The notes under the pieces: model-generated | What the model was told of the DNA's origin: nothing | Databases searched by the model: none | Seen by the model: the letters and a program-made list of their open reading frames with translations, nothing else | Translations under genes and position numbers: made by a program | In this document: positions 1 through 8,611 of the stretch, piece after piece | Numbering within the stretch: the stretch's first letter is position 1 | Layout: each line of letters starts with the position of its first letter | Virus record (IMG/VR): IMGVR_UViG_3300017931_000023 | Location: 1-26,375 of that record | DNA length: 26,375 nucleotides | Direction: 5' to 3' (one strand) | Source of the DNA: a virus

Positions 1-242
1 CTGAGGTATGTGGAGCCGTCCCCGATGTTGTCCAGTATCTTCCCGAGGTGTCCGGACTGGGAGAAGTCTATGATTGCCCTGTGGTTCGGGTCCATGTTGG
101 CACCGGGCATCCTGGCGTATACCAGGCCGTCGTTGATGTTGTCGAGGACCTTGTACAGGTGCCCGGGCTGGGAGAAGTCTATGATTCCACGCCGGTTGGA
201 GTCCATGTTGGCACCGGGCATGCGCAGATAGGCCAAACCATC
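1..242 (-). repeat. 37-residue (111-bp) tail-fibre repeats running off the window edge
   Basis: Two full copies (132-242 and 21-131) and the beginning of a third (1-20). Each reads DG..Y.RMPGANMD.N.R followed by IIDFSQ.GHL.K.LDNI. The plus-strand string GTCCATGTTGGCACCGGGCA occurs at 90 and 201, 111 bases apart. The DG-x2-Y-x-R start also occurs upstream (DGALYSR, DGSSYIR), marking hinges between binding domains. Such repeats are typical of fibre shafts. Confidence 0.75.
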
Positions 243-3200
243 TGCAACCTCGCTGTCCAGGGATGCTAGGCGGACGAGGTGGGGCTGGGAGACCCAGGCG
301 GAGTGGGAGCCTCCCGAAGAGTCATTCCGTGACAATGGTATGAACTGGACATAGGATGTGTTGGCAGGAGCGGTGGCGGTAAGGGTTTCCTTGGCCCACG
401 ACGTGGTGGAGTTCGTAGGGGAATAAAGCGGGCTGAGGGTATTCCCCGCCCCGTCGTAGAACACCAGCAGCATCCCGGCCTGGAACGTGCCGTCGCTCAG
501 GAGGTATACGGAGGCGTAGAAGACGTCCCCTGGCGACGCCTTGAACAGGCGGGTATGCATAATCTCCCCGCCCGGGACAGAAGTGGTTACCTGCAAGGAC
601 TTGCCGTTCGTAATCGGGGAACTGGCGCTGACGGAGAAGGTGACCGGGTAGTATATGCTGGCCTGCGACCATCCTGCTGTCCCGGCGAGGAAGCTCGGGT
701 TATCCAGCACGATTGCCGACCCAGCGTACTGGGCAGAGCGGATATAGCTGCTCCCGTCCGCCAGCACGTCGAGCGTCGCAGGGCCCTCTATCTGCCAGTG
801 GGAGGGGGTCCAGGAGGCATCGGAGTTCGCCGTGGTACAGATAAAGTAGTTTCCCGTGACGGAGGGGTAGGCCACCTCCTGCCCTACCAGGTAGGATGTA
901 CCTGCCGGAGGAGGTGCCCATGCTCCCCTGTAGGTATAGGGGATGCCGTTGACCAGGGCGCTGGCAGCAGGAATCTGGGTCTGGAGCGGGATTCCGGTCG
1001 TGGACCCTGATGGTATGGCGTCGGAGTTTACAGGGCCTATGACGGTCCAATAGCTGGTGTTGGTGGGGGCAATGCCTGCCGTTGTCTTTGCAGTACAGAC
1101 ATAGTAGCTCCCGTTGGAGGTCACCTCCATGCCCACGGCATAGGCGACGGAGGCAGAGTAGGCCCCCTGGAGCGTGTAGGGTATCCCGCTGACCACCCCA
1201 GCGGACAGGGTCCTGGAGTAGAGTGCCCCGTCGCTTATGGCATCGACGGAGGCAGCGGACATGAGCTGCCAGTATGCCGGGGAGGCAGAGGGCGGCTCAG
1301 GGTTCCCCCCCGAGCCGGTGGGGGGCGCAGGGCTTCCCGGTCCATTTTCCACCAGGCACTTGTATGGGCTGCTGGTACCGGACCCCGTGGTGGTGTAGTA
1401 CACCGTCATGGCCACGGAGTTAAGCTCTATGGCCGCCCCCGTGCCGGGCGAGAGGGTACATTGGCAGGATGCCTGGAACCCCAGCGTCCCGGCCTGCATT
1501 GCCGCCAGCAGGGCCGCCGGGGTGATTCCGAACAGGCTGCCCCCGGTGCCGCCGTACACGACGGCCGTGGGGGTGGACGGGAAGTTCCCCGAGGGGTAGG
1601 CGGGCGCAACGCTGGCGGAGTTCCCCGTCATCCCTATCAGGACGATGCTGTCGAACATGGAGGCGGAGGTGCCGCCCGTCTGCGCCACCTTGGCCGAGAA
1701 GGAGATTCCTGTTATGGTGGCACTGGAGGGGACGCCTCCGTAGTTGAAGCCCGTGAACTGGAGGGCATAGGACTCGTTTACTGTGTTGTTCGAGCCGTAG
1801 AGGGTGCAGGTGGCATAGGCGCTCGTCCCCTTGGCATTGCTCGGGTTAGCCCAGGGCTTCTGGCGGGCCACCTGCGTGACTACCGTGGGGGCCAGGCTGC
1901 CCGTATTGCCTGCCCCCGAGGAGGCCGGGGCATACGTGACCTCGTTCCCTGGGAAGTACAGGGTCGTGGCATTCCACGGAAGGACAGGCACAGGAGGGAG
2001 CGTCGGGGGGGCAATCTGCGTCCAGTAGACGATGCCGTTGGTGGTCGTCTGCCCCGGCATGGTGTTGTTGCCCAGGGCAGTGGCGTTCATGCACACCCAG
2101 GTGCTTCCGCCAGACGGCCAGCTGACGATGTTCCCAGGGTCGTAGTCCAGTGCCGCCGACCAGAGTCCCAGGTAGACCTGCGCCCCGCTGGTCGCCCCGG
2201 CGACAGCGGGGCCGGTGAGCTGCCAGTAGGGGCTGTAGGCGATGGTCGAGACGGCCGTCGGAGAGGGCACCGTGCCGGGGGCGGCCACCTCCAGCCAGTC
2301 GGGGTTGGAGGACACGGGGGCAACCGTGGAGGTGTTGGCCACCAGGCACAGCCAGTAGTTGCCGGATATGTCCACTACCAGGTTGGCCGGGTTGTAGGGG
2401 GTGCCGGACGTCCATACCCCCCTGTAGTTGAAGCTCGGCGGCTCGACTGCGGTCTCGGCAGGCCCGTTGGAGACTAGGCAGAGGTAGAAGTTGCCGTCCA
2501 GGTAGGCCACCTGGTTCCCCGGGTCGTAGTTCTCCCCCTGGCTCCACACCCCCAGGAAGGCCTCGGCCCCGGAGATGCTGTTTATGGAGTCTGGCCCTAC
2601 TAGCTGCCAGTCCGCCGTGCTGTTGGGAGGCGGGACGTTGGTGTTCGGCAGGAGGCAGAGGTAGTAGTTCCCGTCCGTGTACGTGACCTCGTTCCCCGCC
2701 TTGTATGCGATGTTGTTGCTCCATGCCCCCAGGAACACCTGTGCCCCCGCCATGGACGACACGCTCTGCGGCCCCACCAGCAGCCAGTCCGTGGCATTGC
2801 TCGGGGGGATGACGTTGGTGTTGGCCACCGTGCAGATGTACTGGTTCCCGTCGATGTAGCTGACCTGCTGTCCGGGTATATATGCGATGTTGTTGCTCCA
2901 TGCCCCGACATAGGACACGCCGGTCTCGTTCTGCCAGTCCGTGGTGTTGGTGCTGGGCGGCACATTGGTGTTGCCTGCCAGACAGACGAAGGTGCTGCCC
3001 TGGTATAGGACTTCTTGTCCTGGGAGATAGGCCAACGAAGAGGACCATGCCGTCACCGCCGCATTGCCTATCTGCTGCCAGTCATTGGCATTGGTGTTCG
3101 GGGCCACGTTGGTACAGGCCGTCAAGCACAGGTAGGTGTTCCCATTGTAGGTGACCTCCGAGCCGGGGGAGTACGCTACGCTCGACGACCATGCCCCCCT

Positions 3201-6200
3201 CCACCACAGGCCTCCCAGCGGCATCCAGTCCGTGGCATTGCTCGGGGGGGTGACATTGGTGTTGGCCACCAGGCAGAGGAAGATGGAGCCTCCGTAGTTG
3301 ACCTCCTGTCCAGGTATATAGGCGATGTTGTTGCTCCATGCCCCCTGGAAGGTCAGGCTGCCTAGCGGCTGCCAGTCCGTAGCATTGGTGTTTGGGGGGG
3401 TGTTGGTATTCTGTACAAGGCAGAGGTATAGCGAGCCGTTGTACGAGGCCTCCATGCCCGGGACGTATGTGGCCGAGCTGCTCCATGACCCCTGGTACGG
3501 GACCCCTCCCAGGAGCAGCCAGTAGGTGGGGGAGCCTGTAGGAGACACACCCGTGTTCTGGATAAGGCACATGTACAGGAAGCCTCCATACGAGACCTCC
3601 TGGCCTACCGAGTACGTGGCCGAGCTGCTCCATGACCCCTGATATGCCATGCCCCCCATCCAGAGCCAGTCGTTCGTGTTGGTGTTCGGGATGACATTGG
3701 TATTGGATGCCAGGCAGACGTAGATGCTGCCAGCATAGGACACGGTCTGGCCGATAAGGTAGGTGGTCCCTGAGTTCCATGCTCCCTGGTATGCCTGGCC
3801 GGTGGCGACGAGCTGCCAGTCGGTGCCGTTGCTTGGGGGAGGGACATTGGTGTTGCTGACCTCGCAGATATAGAGGTTCCCAGAGTACAGGACCTCCTGC
3901 TCGGGGAGATAGGCGATGGAGCTGTTCCAGGCCCCCCGGAAAGATATTCCGCCGAGCCACTGCCAGTCCGTGGTGGAGCTGGTCGGGGGCACGTTGGTAC
4001 AGGATACCAGGCAGAGGTAGACGGCGCTCTGGTAGCTGACCTGCTGCCCTACCTGGTAGGACTGGATGTTGCTCCATGACCCCTGGAAGGTGGTGGCGGA
4101 CATGAGCTGCCAGTCCGTGGTGTTCGAGGGGGGCGGGACGTTGGTGTTGGCCACCGTGCAGAGGTAGAGGTTGCCCGAGTACCCTACGACTTGTCCGACC
4201 AGGTAGGGGACCGAGCCTGACCATTGCCCCGCATAGCTCATCCCTCCCAGCCATGCCCAGTCCGTAGCGTTGGAGGACGGGATGACATTGGTATTGGCGA
4301 CGAGGCAGCGGTAGATTGCCCCGTTATAGATGATATCCTGTCCCACCAGGTAGGCTACCGTGCTGCTCCAGGCCCCCAGGAAGGTCATCCCCCCCATGTA
4401 CTCCCAGTCGGAGGTGTTGGACGGCGGGGGCACGTTCAGGTTGGACTGGATGCAGAGGTATATCCCGCCGCTATACAGTACCTCTTGCCCCGGCTGGTAG
4501 GTCACGGTGCTCGACCACGAGCCAGCATAGGTCATGCCGCCCAGCCATGCCCAGTCCGTGGTGCTGGAGGTCGGGACGATGTCCGTGCAGGAGACCAGGC
4601 ACTTGTAGATGTTGCCCAAATATCCCACCTCCTGGCCAGGCAGGTAGGTGCAGGTGTTGCTCCAGGGGCCCATGTACGGCCAGCCCCCCATCAGCTCCCA
4701 TTTGGCGCTGCCGGGCGGGGGGGTATTGGTGTTCGCCGTCACGCACAGGTAGAGGTTGCTGGCATACGATACCTCGTTCCCCGGGAAGTACGGGGTAGAG
4801 CTGCTCCAGGCCCCCAGGAAGGTCTGGCTGCCTGCCAGGGCGCTGGCATTGGCAGGGCCGATGAGCAGCCAGTCTGCGGTGTTCAGGTTGGGCGTAGTAG
4901 TGCTGGAGTTCCCGGTCAGGCAGAGGTAGGTGTTGCCTGAGTAGGAGATTATCTGCCCTGCGGAGTAGGTGCTTCCAGATGCCCAGACCCCCACATAGGA
5001 CAGGCCTCCAAGGGGCTGCCAATGGGCCGCATCGGAGGGCGGGGGGGTCGTTCCCGAGACAGCGACAAGGCAGATGTAGACGAGGCCGCTGTACGAGACC
5101 TCCTGGCCAGGCAGGTAGGTGCTGGTCCCGGACACCCAGACCCCGAGGAACTCGGACTGGGAGCCGATGAGCTGCCAGTTGGTGTTCCCTATGGCGGGGG
5201 CGGAGTTGGTATTGGCCACAAGGCATAGCCATATGCTGCTGCTGTAGCTTACCATCACGCCGATGGCGTAGGCAGTAGAGGGGGCCCATGCGCCGGAGAA
5301 CGAGAGCCCTCCCCCTAGCTGCTGCCAGTCTGAGGCATGCGTGTCAGGCTCAGCGTTGCTGTTGTCGGCGATGGCGATGTAGAGGTCGCCGTTGTAGGTA
5401 ATCTCTTCGCCCACCGCATAGTCTGTGCTGTTGTCCCATGCCCCCATGAACTGCGAGCCGCTCCCCACGAGCTGCCAGTTGGTGTTGGTCAGGGAAGGGG
5501 GGGAGTTGGTGTTCTCGGCAACGCACAGCCAGTAGTCGCCAAGATAGGTACACTCGTTGCCCGCCAAGTATGGCGTGATGTTGCTCCACGGGCCGGTGAA
5601 GACGTTGACGTTCGATGCCCCGGTCTCCAGGTTGAACGCCCCCGGCGTGCCCGTCAACGCCACTGCCAGGGACTCCACGTCGGCGATGGACTGCTCGGTG
5701 TTCCCGTAGGAGTTGAAGCTGGTGGCCTTCAGGTAGATGGTCTTGCCCACGTACATCTGGGCGTACTGCTCCTGGTAGCTGGCCTCGTCCAGGCGCACGA
5801 AGTCGCTCCCGATGGCAAAGCTCTTGACCGGTGTCCCGTACTGCCCCCTGCGCAGGTAGGACAGGCTGTAGGTCTGGAGGCCCGTCAGGCTGACGTTGGC
5901 ATAGCTTACCAGCTCCAGGCCGGAGGTGCCTATCAGGGCGCTGAGCGTCTCCAGTTCGTCGGCGTTGGACTCGGAGACGGAGGCGAGGGTGGCGTCCGGG
6001 CTGGCCATCTGCACCGTCAGGGTGTCTGTGGTGTCGGGGTCGGCAGTGGCAGGAAGGGCCGTCACCAGCGTGCCAATCCTGCCCGGCACCTCTATCTTGG
6101 CGAGCCAGCTAAAGGTGGTGTTGTCATAGCTGTACCACAGGTCGCACCCCCCCCAGTTCGAGCCGGTGCCGCAGGCGAAGATATACAGCATGTTCGACTG

Positions 6201-8156
6201 CTGGAGGGAGGCTGCGGCGGGCACCTGGACGGCCAGTACCTCGGTCTCGTCCGGGGCGGAATAGGCAGCGTCCAAGGTAGAGCTGGGGAGCTGGGCCTGG
6301 GCGTTCTGGAGGATGGCGGTACCTACGCCCCAGGGGAACTGCTCCGCCTCGATGGTGATGCCTTTCTCCGGGTCGTCCGTCATCTGGGTGATGCGGACGC
6401 CAGTCCTTCCGAACATGGTCCCGGCGGTTCCGAGCAGGCCATCGGTGATGGTAACGATGTCGCCGGGCGAGAGGAAGGCAAAGTTGGACTTTAGGGTGAA
6501 GCTGTACTTGGTGTAGATTGCCGACAGCCTTTGCAGCCGCATGGCGGCGGCCCACTGGGCTGCCGGGTAGGTCGTTATGAACTGGTAGTCCTTGGGGTCT
6601 TCCGTCTGGAGGCCGTACTGCTGCACCGAGGCATCGTCCTGGAGGGGATAGGTGTCCTCGTTGTAGGCGTTCTCCCTTACGGACCACCTGATTCCTATCC
6701 TGTTCCACCTGCTCTGCCAGGGCGTCTGCTCGATAGTGACGGGGTCCTCCTTGTCCGCCACGAAGTCGTTGTCGTCCAGGTCTATGACGGGCTGGGTAGG
6801 GGGGGTGTAGGTGTAGCCGTTGGCCACTGCCGTGGTGTCGCCCAGGGGGATGAACTTCAGCTTCCCCTCGTCCCATGAGATGTAGCACTGCCCAGCCTCC
6901 AGCCACTCGCCCAGGACGCTCATGGCGCTGTCCTGGTTCTGCAATATCTGGGAGATGAAGAAGCTGTTGGCCGCCCAGTAGGACTTGGCGGAGGAGTTGT
7001 TCGAGTCCCCTGCCAGGCTGGGGTCGATATACGCACCCGGAAACCCTATGCCGAACACGTCCGAGGTCAGGACTGCGCCTATGGCGTCGGCAGGAGAGGC
7101 ATCCACGATGCCGCCCCCGAAGGCCAACGGCCCCACCACCTCGAAGTTGTACTGGGGGAGCTGGGGCGCTGAGCCCATATAGATGCCGCTCGACGCCACG
7201 CAGGCTATGTCAGAGTAGCCCAGGTCCTCGCCAGGGTGCTTGCTTGACAGGTAGGACCATGGCTCCTGCCCCCTCGCCCCGTTGAGGAAGGTGAGGTTAA
7301 TCATGTTCGGGGCGTTGGCGTCGGTGTTGGTGTCCTTGTAGCTGTAGAAGATGGAGATTCCCTGGCCGGCGTCGGCGGCGGCGAACAGGTAGTTTCCATT
7401 GTTGTAGCTGTAGGTGCCTGCCACAGTGGGCGTTCCGCCCACCGCTGTCATTGCCGGGCCGCCGGGGTAGTATCCTACCCCGTTGTCGGAGTTGAACTGC
7501 GACTGGTACTGGACGGTGACCTGGTAGGGGGAGTTGAGGGGTACGATGGCCAGCTCGTTCTCCTGGATGATGTAACGGTAGGACGCATAGCTGACAGTGA
7601 CGGCGTTGCCGTACTGGGCAGAGTTGAAGACATACTGGCCCGAGGAGTTGATGGTGTACTGCCCTGGACCGGGCGGGTTGCTGGCGGTATAGACCAGGGG
7701 CACCTGCTGGGTACCGCTTAGCGTCGCCGGGCCGGGAGAGCCGTAGTCATTGGCAGTGACGTTGTAGAGGCTTGCCACAGACACGCCGATATCCTGGGCG
7801 AACTGGGGGTAGTTTACGGGGGTATAGGGGCTGCTGCCTGCCGTGGTGACCTCGGAGTTCGAGTCCACGGCGTAGCGGCCGGTGGAGTCCCAGACCCCCA
7901 GGAAGCCCTGGCACGGCCCCATGCATAAGGCCCCGACCACGGCGGCGGAGTAGACATAGGACGAGGCTCCGCCCGCCTTCTTGCTGGCGCCCTGCGCCTT
8001 GGCCGAGGTGAAGTCCCCGTACCACAGCAACATCCACGACAGCCTTTGCTGCCCGATGAGGACGGGCAGGGTGGTGCCCAGGATGGCCTGGTTTGTCCTC
8101 AGGCCGTTGTAGAGGGTTGTCGGGGTCTGCTTATAGCCTGATCCAAAGAGCGACAT
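1..8156 (-). CDS. Giant tail-tip / host-specificity fibre protein, 3' end outside window
   Basis: The frame is open from the ATG at 8154-8156 (AGGA-type ribosome site just upstream) to the left edge, at least 2,718 codons, with no stop seen. Residues 1 to about 850 look like the tail-tip protein that follows NlpC/P60 genes in GTA-like tails: a segment near residues 480-610 has the Phage-tail_3 style (RLQRLSA, then LSPGDIVTITD, then ITIEAEQFPWG), and one near 790-840 ends in IYLKATSFNSYGNTEQS. Small beta modules with a YxF...G..V..SY pattern sit inside the head. From about residue 855 come tandem modules with spaced W, Y, G, Y-x-C and W residues like CBM5/12 carbohydrate-binding domains. Residues about 2475-2630 look like a jelly-roll binding domain, followed by DG-x2-Y-x-R fibre repeats. 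Inferred role: forms the tail tip and binds host surface glycans. The N-terminal role is fairly sure; the ligand is unknown. Confidence 0.88.
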   Translation of the reverse strand, partial: MSLFGSGYKQTPTTLYNGLRTNQAILGTTLPVLIGQQRLSWMLLWYGDFTSAKAQGASKKAGGASSYVYSAAVVGALCMGPCQGFLGVWDSTGRYAVDSNSEVTTAGSSPYTPVNYPQFAQDIGVSVASLYNVTANDYGSPGPATLSGTQQVPLVYTASNPPGPGQYTINSSGQYVFNSAQYGNAVTVSYASYRYIIQENELAIVPLNSPYQVTVQYQSQFNSDNGVGYYPGGPAMTAVGGTPTVAGTYSYNNGNYLFAAADAGQGISIFYSYKDTNTDANAPNMINLTFLNGARGQEPWSYLSSKHPGEDLGYSDIACVASSGIYMGSAPQLPQYNFEVVGPLAFGGGIVDASPADAIGAVLTSDVFGIGFPGAYIDPSLAGDSNNSSAKSYWAANSFFISQILQNQDSAMSVLGEWLEAGQCYISWDEGKLKFIPLGDTTAVANGYTYTPPTQPVIDLDDNDFVADKEDPVTIEQTPWQSRWNRIGIRWSVRENAYNEDTYPLQDDASVQQYGLQTEDPKDYQFITTYPAAQWAAAMRLQRLSAIYTKYSFTLKSNFAFLSPGDIVTITDGLLGTAGTMFGRTGVRITQMTDDPEKGITIEAEQFPWGVGTAILQNAQAQLPSSTLDAAYSAPDETEVLAVQVPAAASLQQSNMLYIFACGTGSNWGGCDLWYSYDNTTFSWLAKIEVPGRIGTLVTALPATADPDTTDTLTVQMASPDATLASVSESNADELETLSALIGTSGLELVSYANVSLTGLQTYSLSYLRRGQYGTPVKSFAIGSDFVRLDEASYQEQYAQMYVGKTIYLKATSFNSYGNTEQSIADVESLAVALTGTPGAFNLETGASNVNVFTGPWSNITPYLAGNECTYLGDYWLCVAENTNSPPSLTNTNWQLVGSGSQFMGAWDNSTDYAVGEEITYNGDLYIAIADNSNAEPDTHASDWQQLGGGLSFSGAWAPSTAYAIGVMVSYSSSIWLCLVANTNSAPAIGNTNWQLIGSQSEFLGVWVSGTSTYLPGQEVSYSGLVYICLVAVSGTTPPPSDAAHWQPLGGLSYVGVWASGSTYSAGQIISYSGNTYLCLTGNSSTTTPNLNTADWLLIGPANASALAGSQTFLGAWSSSTPYFPGNEVSYASNLYLCVTANTNTPPPGSAKWELMGGWPYMGPWSNTCTYLPGQEVGYLGNIYKCLVSCTDIVPTSSTTDWAWLGGMTYAGSWSSTVTYQPGQEVLYSGGIYLCIQSNLNVPPPSNTSDWEYMGGMTFLGAWSSTVAYLVGQDIIYNGAIYRCLVANTNVIPSSNATDWAWLGGMSYAGQWSGSVPYLVGQVVGYSGNLYLCTVANTNVPPPSNTTDWQLMSATTFQGSWSNIQSYQVGQQVSYQSAVYLCLVSCTNVPPTSSTTDWQWLGGISFRGAWNSSIAYLPEQEVLYSGNLYICEVSNTNVPPPSNGTDWQLVATGQAYQGAWNSGTTYLIGQTVSYAGSIYVCLASNTNVIPNTNTNDWLWMGGMAYQGSWSSSATYSVGQEVSYGGFLYMCLIQNTGVSPTGSPTYWLLLGGVPYQGSWSSSATYVPGMEASYNGSLYLCLVQNTNTPPNTNATDWQPLGSLTFQGAWSNNIAYIPGQEVNYGGSIFLCLVANTNVTPPSNATDWMPLGGLWWRGAWSSSVAYSPGSEVTYNGNTYLCLTACTNVAPNTNANDWQQIGNAAVTAWSSSLAYLPGQEVLYQGSTFVCLAGNTNVPPSTNTTDWQNETGVSYVGAWSNNIAYIPGQQVSYIDGNQYICTVANTNVIPPSNATDWLLVGPQSVSSMAGAQVFLGAWSNNIAYKAGNEVTYTDGNYYLCLLPNTNVPPPNSTADWQLVGPDSINSISGAEAFLGVWSQGENYDPGNQVAYLDGNFYLCLVSNGPAETAVEPPSFNYRGVWTSGTPYNPANLVVDISGNYWLCLVANTSTVAPVSSNPDWLEVAAPGTVPSPTAVSTIAYSPYWQLTGPAVAGATSGAQVYLGLWSAALDYDPGNIVSWPSGGSTWVCMNATALGNNTMPGQTTTNGIVYWTQIAPPTLPPVPVLPWNATTLYFPGNEVTYAPASSGAGNTGSLAPTVVTQVARQKPWANPSNAKGTSAYATCTLYGSNNTVNESYALQFTGFNYGGVPSSATITGISFSAKVAQTGGTSASMFDSIVLIGMTGNSASVAPAYPSGNFPSTPTAVVYGGTGGSLFGITPAALLAAMQAGTLGFQASCQCTLSPGTGAAIELNSVAMTVYYTTTGSGTSSPYKCLVENGPGSPAPPTGSGGNPEPPSASPAYWQLMSAASVDAISDGALYSRTLSAGVVSGIPYTLQGAYSASVAYAVGMEVTSNGSYYVCTAKTTAGIAPTNTSYWTVIGPVNSDAIPSGSTTGIPLQTQIPAASALVNGIPYTYRGAWAPPPAGTSYLVGQEVAYPSVTGNYFICTTANSDASWTPSHWQIEGPATLDVLADGSSYIRSAQYAGSAIVLDNPSFLAGTAGWSQASIYYPVTFSVSASSPITNGKSLQVTTSVPGGEIMHTRLFKASPGDVFYASVYLLSDGTFQAGMLLVFYDGAGNTLSPLYSPTNSTTSWAKETLTATAPANTSYVQFIPLSRNDSSGGSHSAWVSQPHLVRLASLDSEVADGLAYLRMPGANMDSNRRGIIDFSQPGHLYKVLDNINDGLVYARMPGANMDPNHRAIIDFSQSGHLGKILDNIGDGSTYL
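1265..1975 (-). other. CBM-like module split by an inserted beta-rich domain
   Basis: Within the tail-tip protein a module starts normally (PWNATTLYFPGNEVTYAP) but its second half (SPYKCLVENG and later YWQLM) appears only about 180 residues later. Between them lies a beta-rich domain with a WANPSNA start, a GFNYGGVPSSATITGI segment and a VYYTTT end, a style seen in other phage structural proteins. A linker rich in Gly, Pro and Ser follows. Read directly from the translation; the domain assignment is inferred. Confidence 0.6.
2010..5600 (-). repeat. Tandem array of CBM5/12-like 49-residue modules inside the tail-tip gene
   Basis: Twenty-three copies follow one another here; three more lie further on (about 1975-1265 split, 1165-1040, 950-790). 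A typical copy reads GAWSSS..Y.PGQEV.Y.G..Y.C....TN..P....TDWQ.LGG. The codons for the closing Asp-Trp give a regular marker on the plus strand: CCAGTC starts at 4551, 4404, 4257, 4110, 3963 and 3816, exactly 147 bases apart, and at 3666, 3519 (as CCAGTA), 3372, 3225 and 3078 with one step of 150. Copies near 2784, 2607 and 4869 carry about 10 extra linker residues. The pattern of aromatic residues and central Y-x-C fits small chitin- or glycan-binding modules; the ligand is inferred only. Confidence 0.88.
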
Positions 8157-8159
8157 AGC

Positions 8160-8609
8160 CTATCCTATCAGCGTGAAGAACCGTCTGAGGCGGTTCAGCA
8201 GGAAGCCCTCCTTTGTCCCGTGGGAGCCGACTGCCCCCCTGCCCTCCACGGAATGGATTACATACGATGGCCATTTCACGATAATCCCCCCGTGCGTCCA
8301 GCTATGCACGAGCCTCCAGAGCACGAGGTCCCCAGGCCTGGCCCCGGCCTCGGGAACCTCCCGCTTCGCCAGCCTCAGGACCAGGTCCAGGTAGGTCGTG
8401 TCCTCCCTCCTCCTGTCCGTGAGCTGCTGGATGGAATAGAAGGGAAGCTCCAGGTCCTTGGGAATAAGGCCCACGGCCTGATAGACCCGCAGGGGGAGCC
8501 CTGCGCAGTCGCAGCCATACCCCTTCAGTGCCGACCTGCCCACAAAGGGGGTCCCTATCCACCCGATGGCCTCCCTGACTATCGCCTCCCTGGTCTCTGC
8601 CTCCGTCAT
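8160..8609 (-). CDS. NlpC/P60-family tail peptidase
   Basis: A 149-residue cysteine peptidase of the NlpC/P60 family, in the position where GTA-like tails encode a cell-wall peptidase. The motif GCDCAGL gives catalytic Cys35 (DC-x-GL), SWTHGGII gives His106, and YVIHS may give the third polar residue, His119. Its expected role is to cut peptide bonds in peptidoglycan at the tail tip during entry. The ATG at 8607-8609 is chosen because the motif layout then begins as in the family and it follows the hub stop by two bases; a longer reading of the same frame would run deep into the hub gene. The giant tail-tip gene starts just after its stop. If the host were an archaeon without murein, the substrate would have to be something else. 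Confidence 0.88.
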   Translation of the reverse strand: MTEAETREAIVREAIGWIGTPFVGRSALKGYGCDCAGLPLRVYQAVGLIPKDLELPFYSIQQLTDRRREDTTYLDLVLRLAKREVPEAGARPGDLVLWRLVHSWTHGGIIVKWPSYVIHSVEGRGAVGSHGTKEGFLLNRLRRFFTLIG

Positions 8610-8611
8610 TG

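Noticed and set aside
3082-4254. Long minus-strand open frames within the tail-tip gene (also 1846-3048, 4471-5289, 6124-6906)
   Set aside because: They lie in another frame than the continuous tail-tip frame; the 147-bp period keeps off-frames open. Their Gln/His/Arg-rich composition is typical of shadow translations.
2010-5600. CRISPR array or non-coding satellite
   Set aside because: The repeats are 147 bp, diverged, contiguous and in one open frame with conserved aromatic residues, so they are protein modules.
8160-8609. NlpC/P60 gene as the lysis endolysin
   Set aside because: Its place between hub and tail-tip genes matches a virion-associated tail peptidase, not a lysis cassette.
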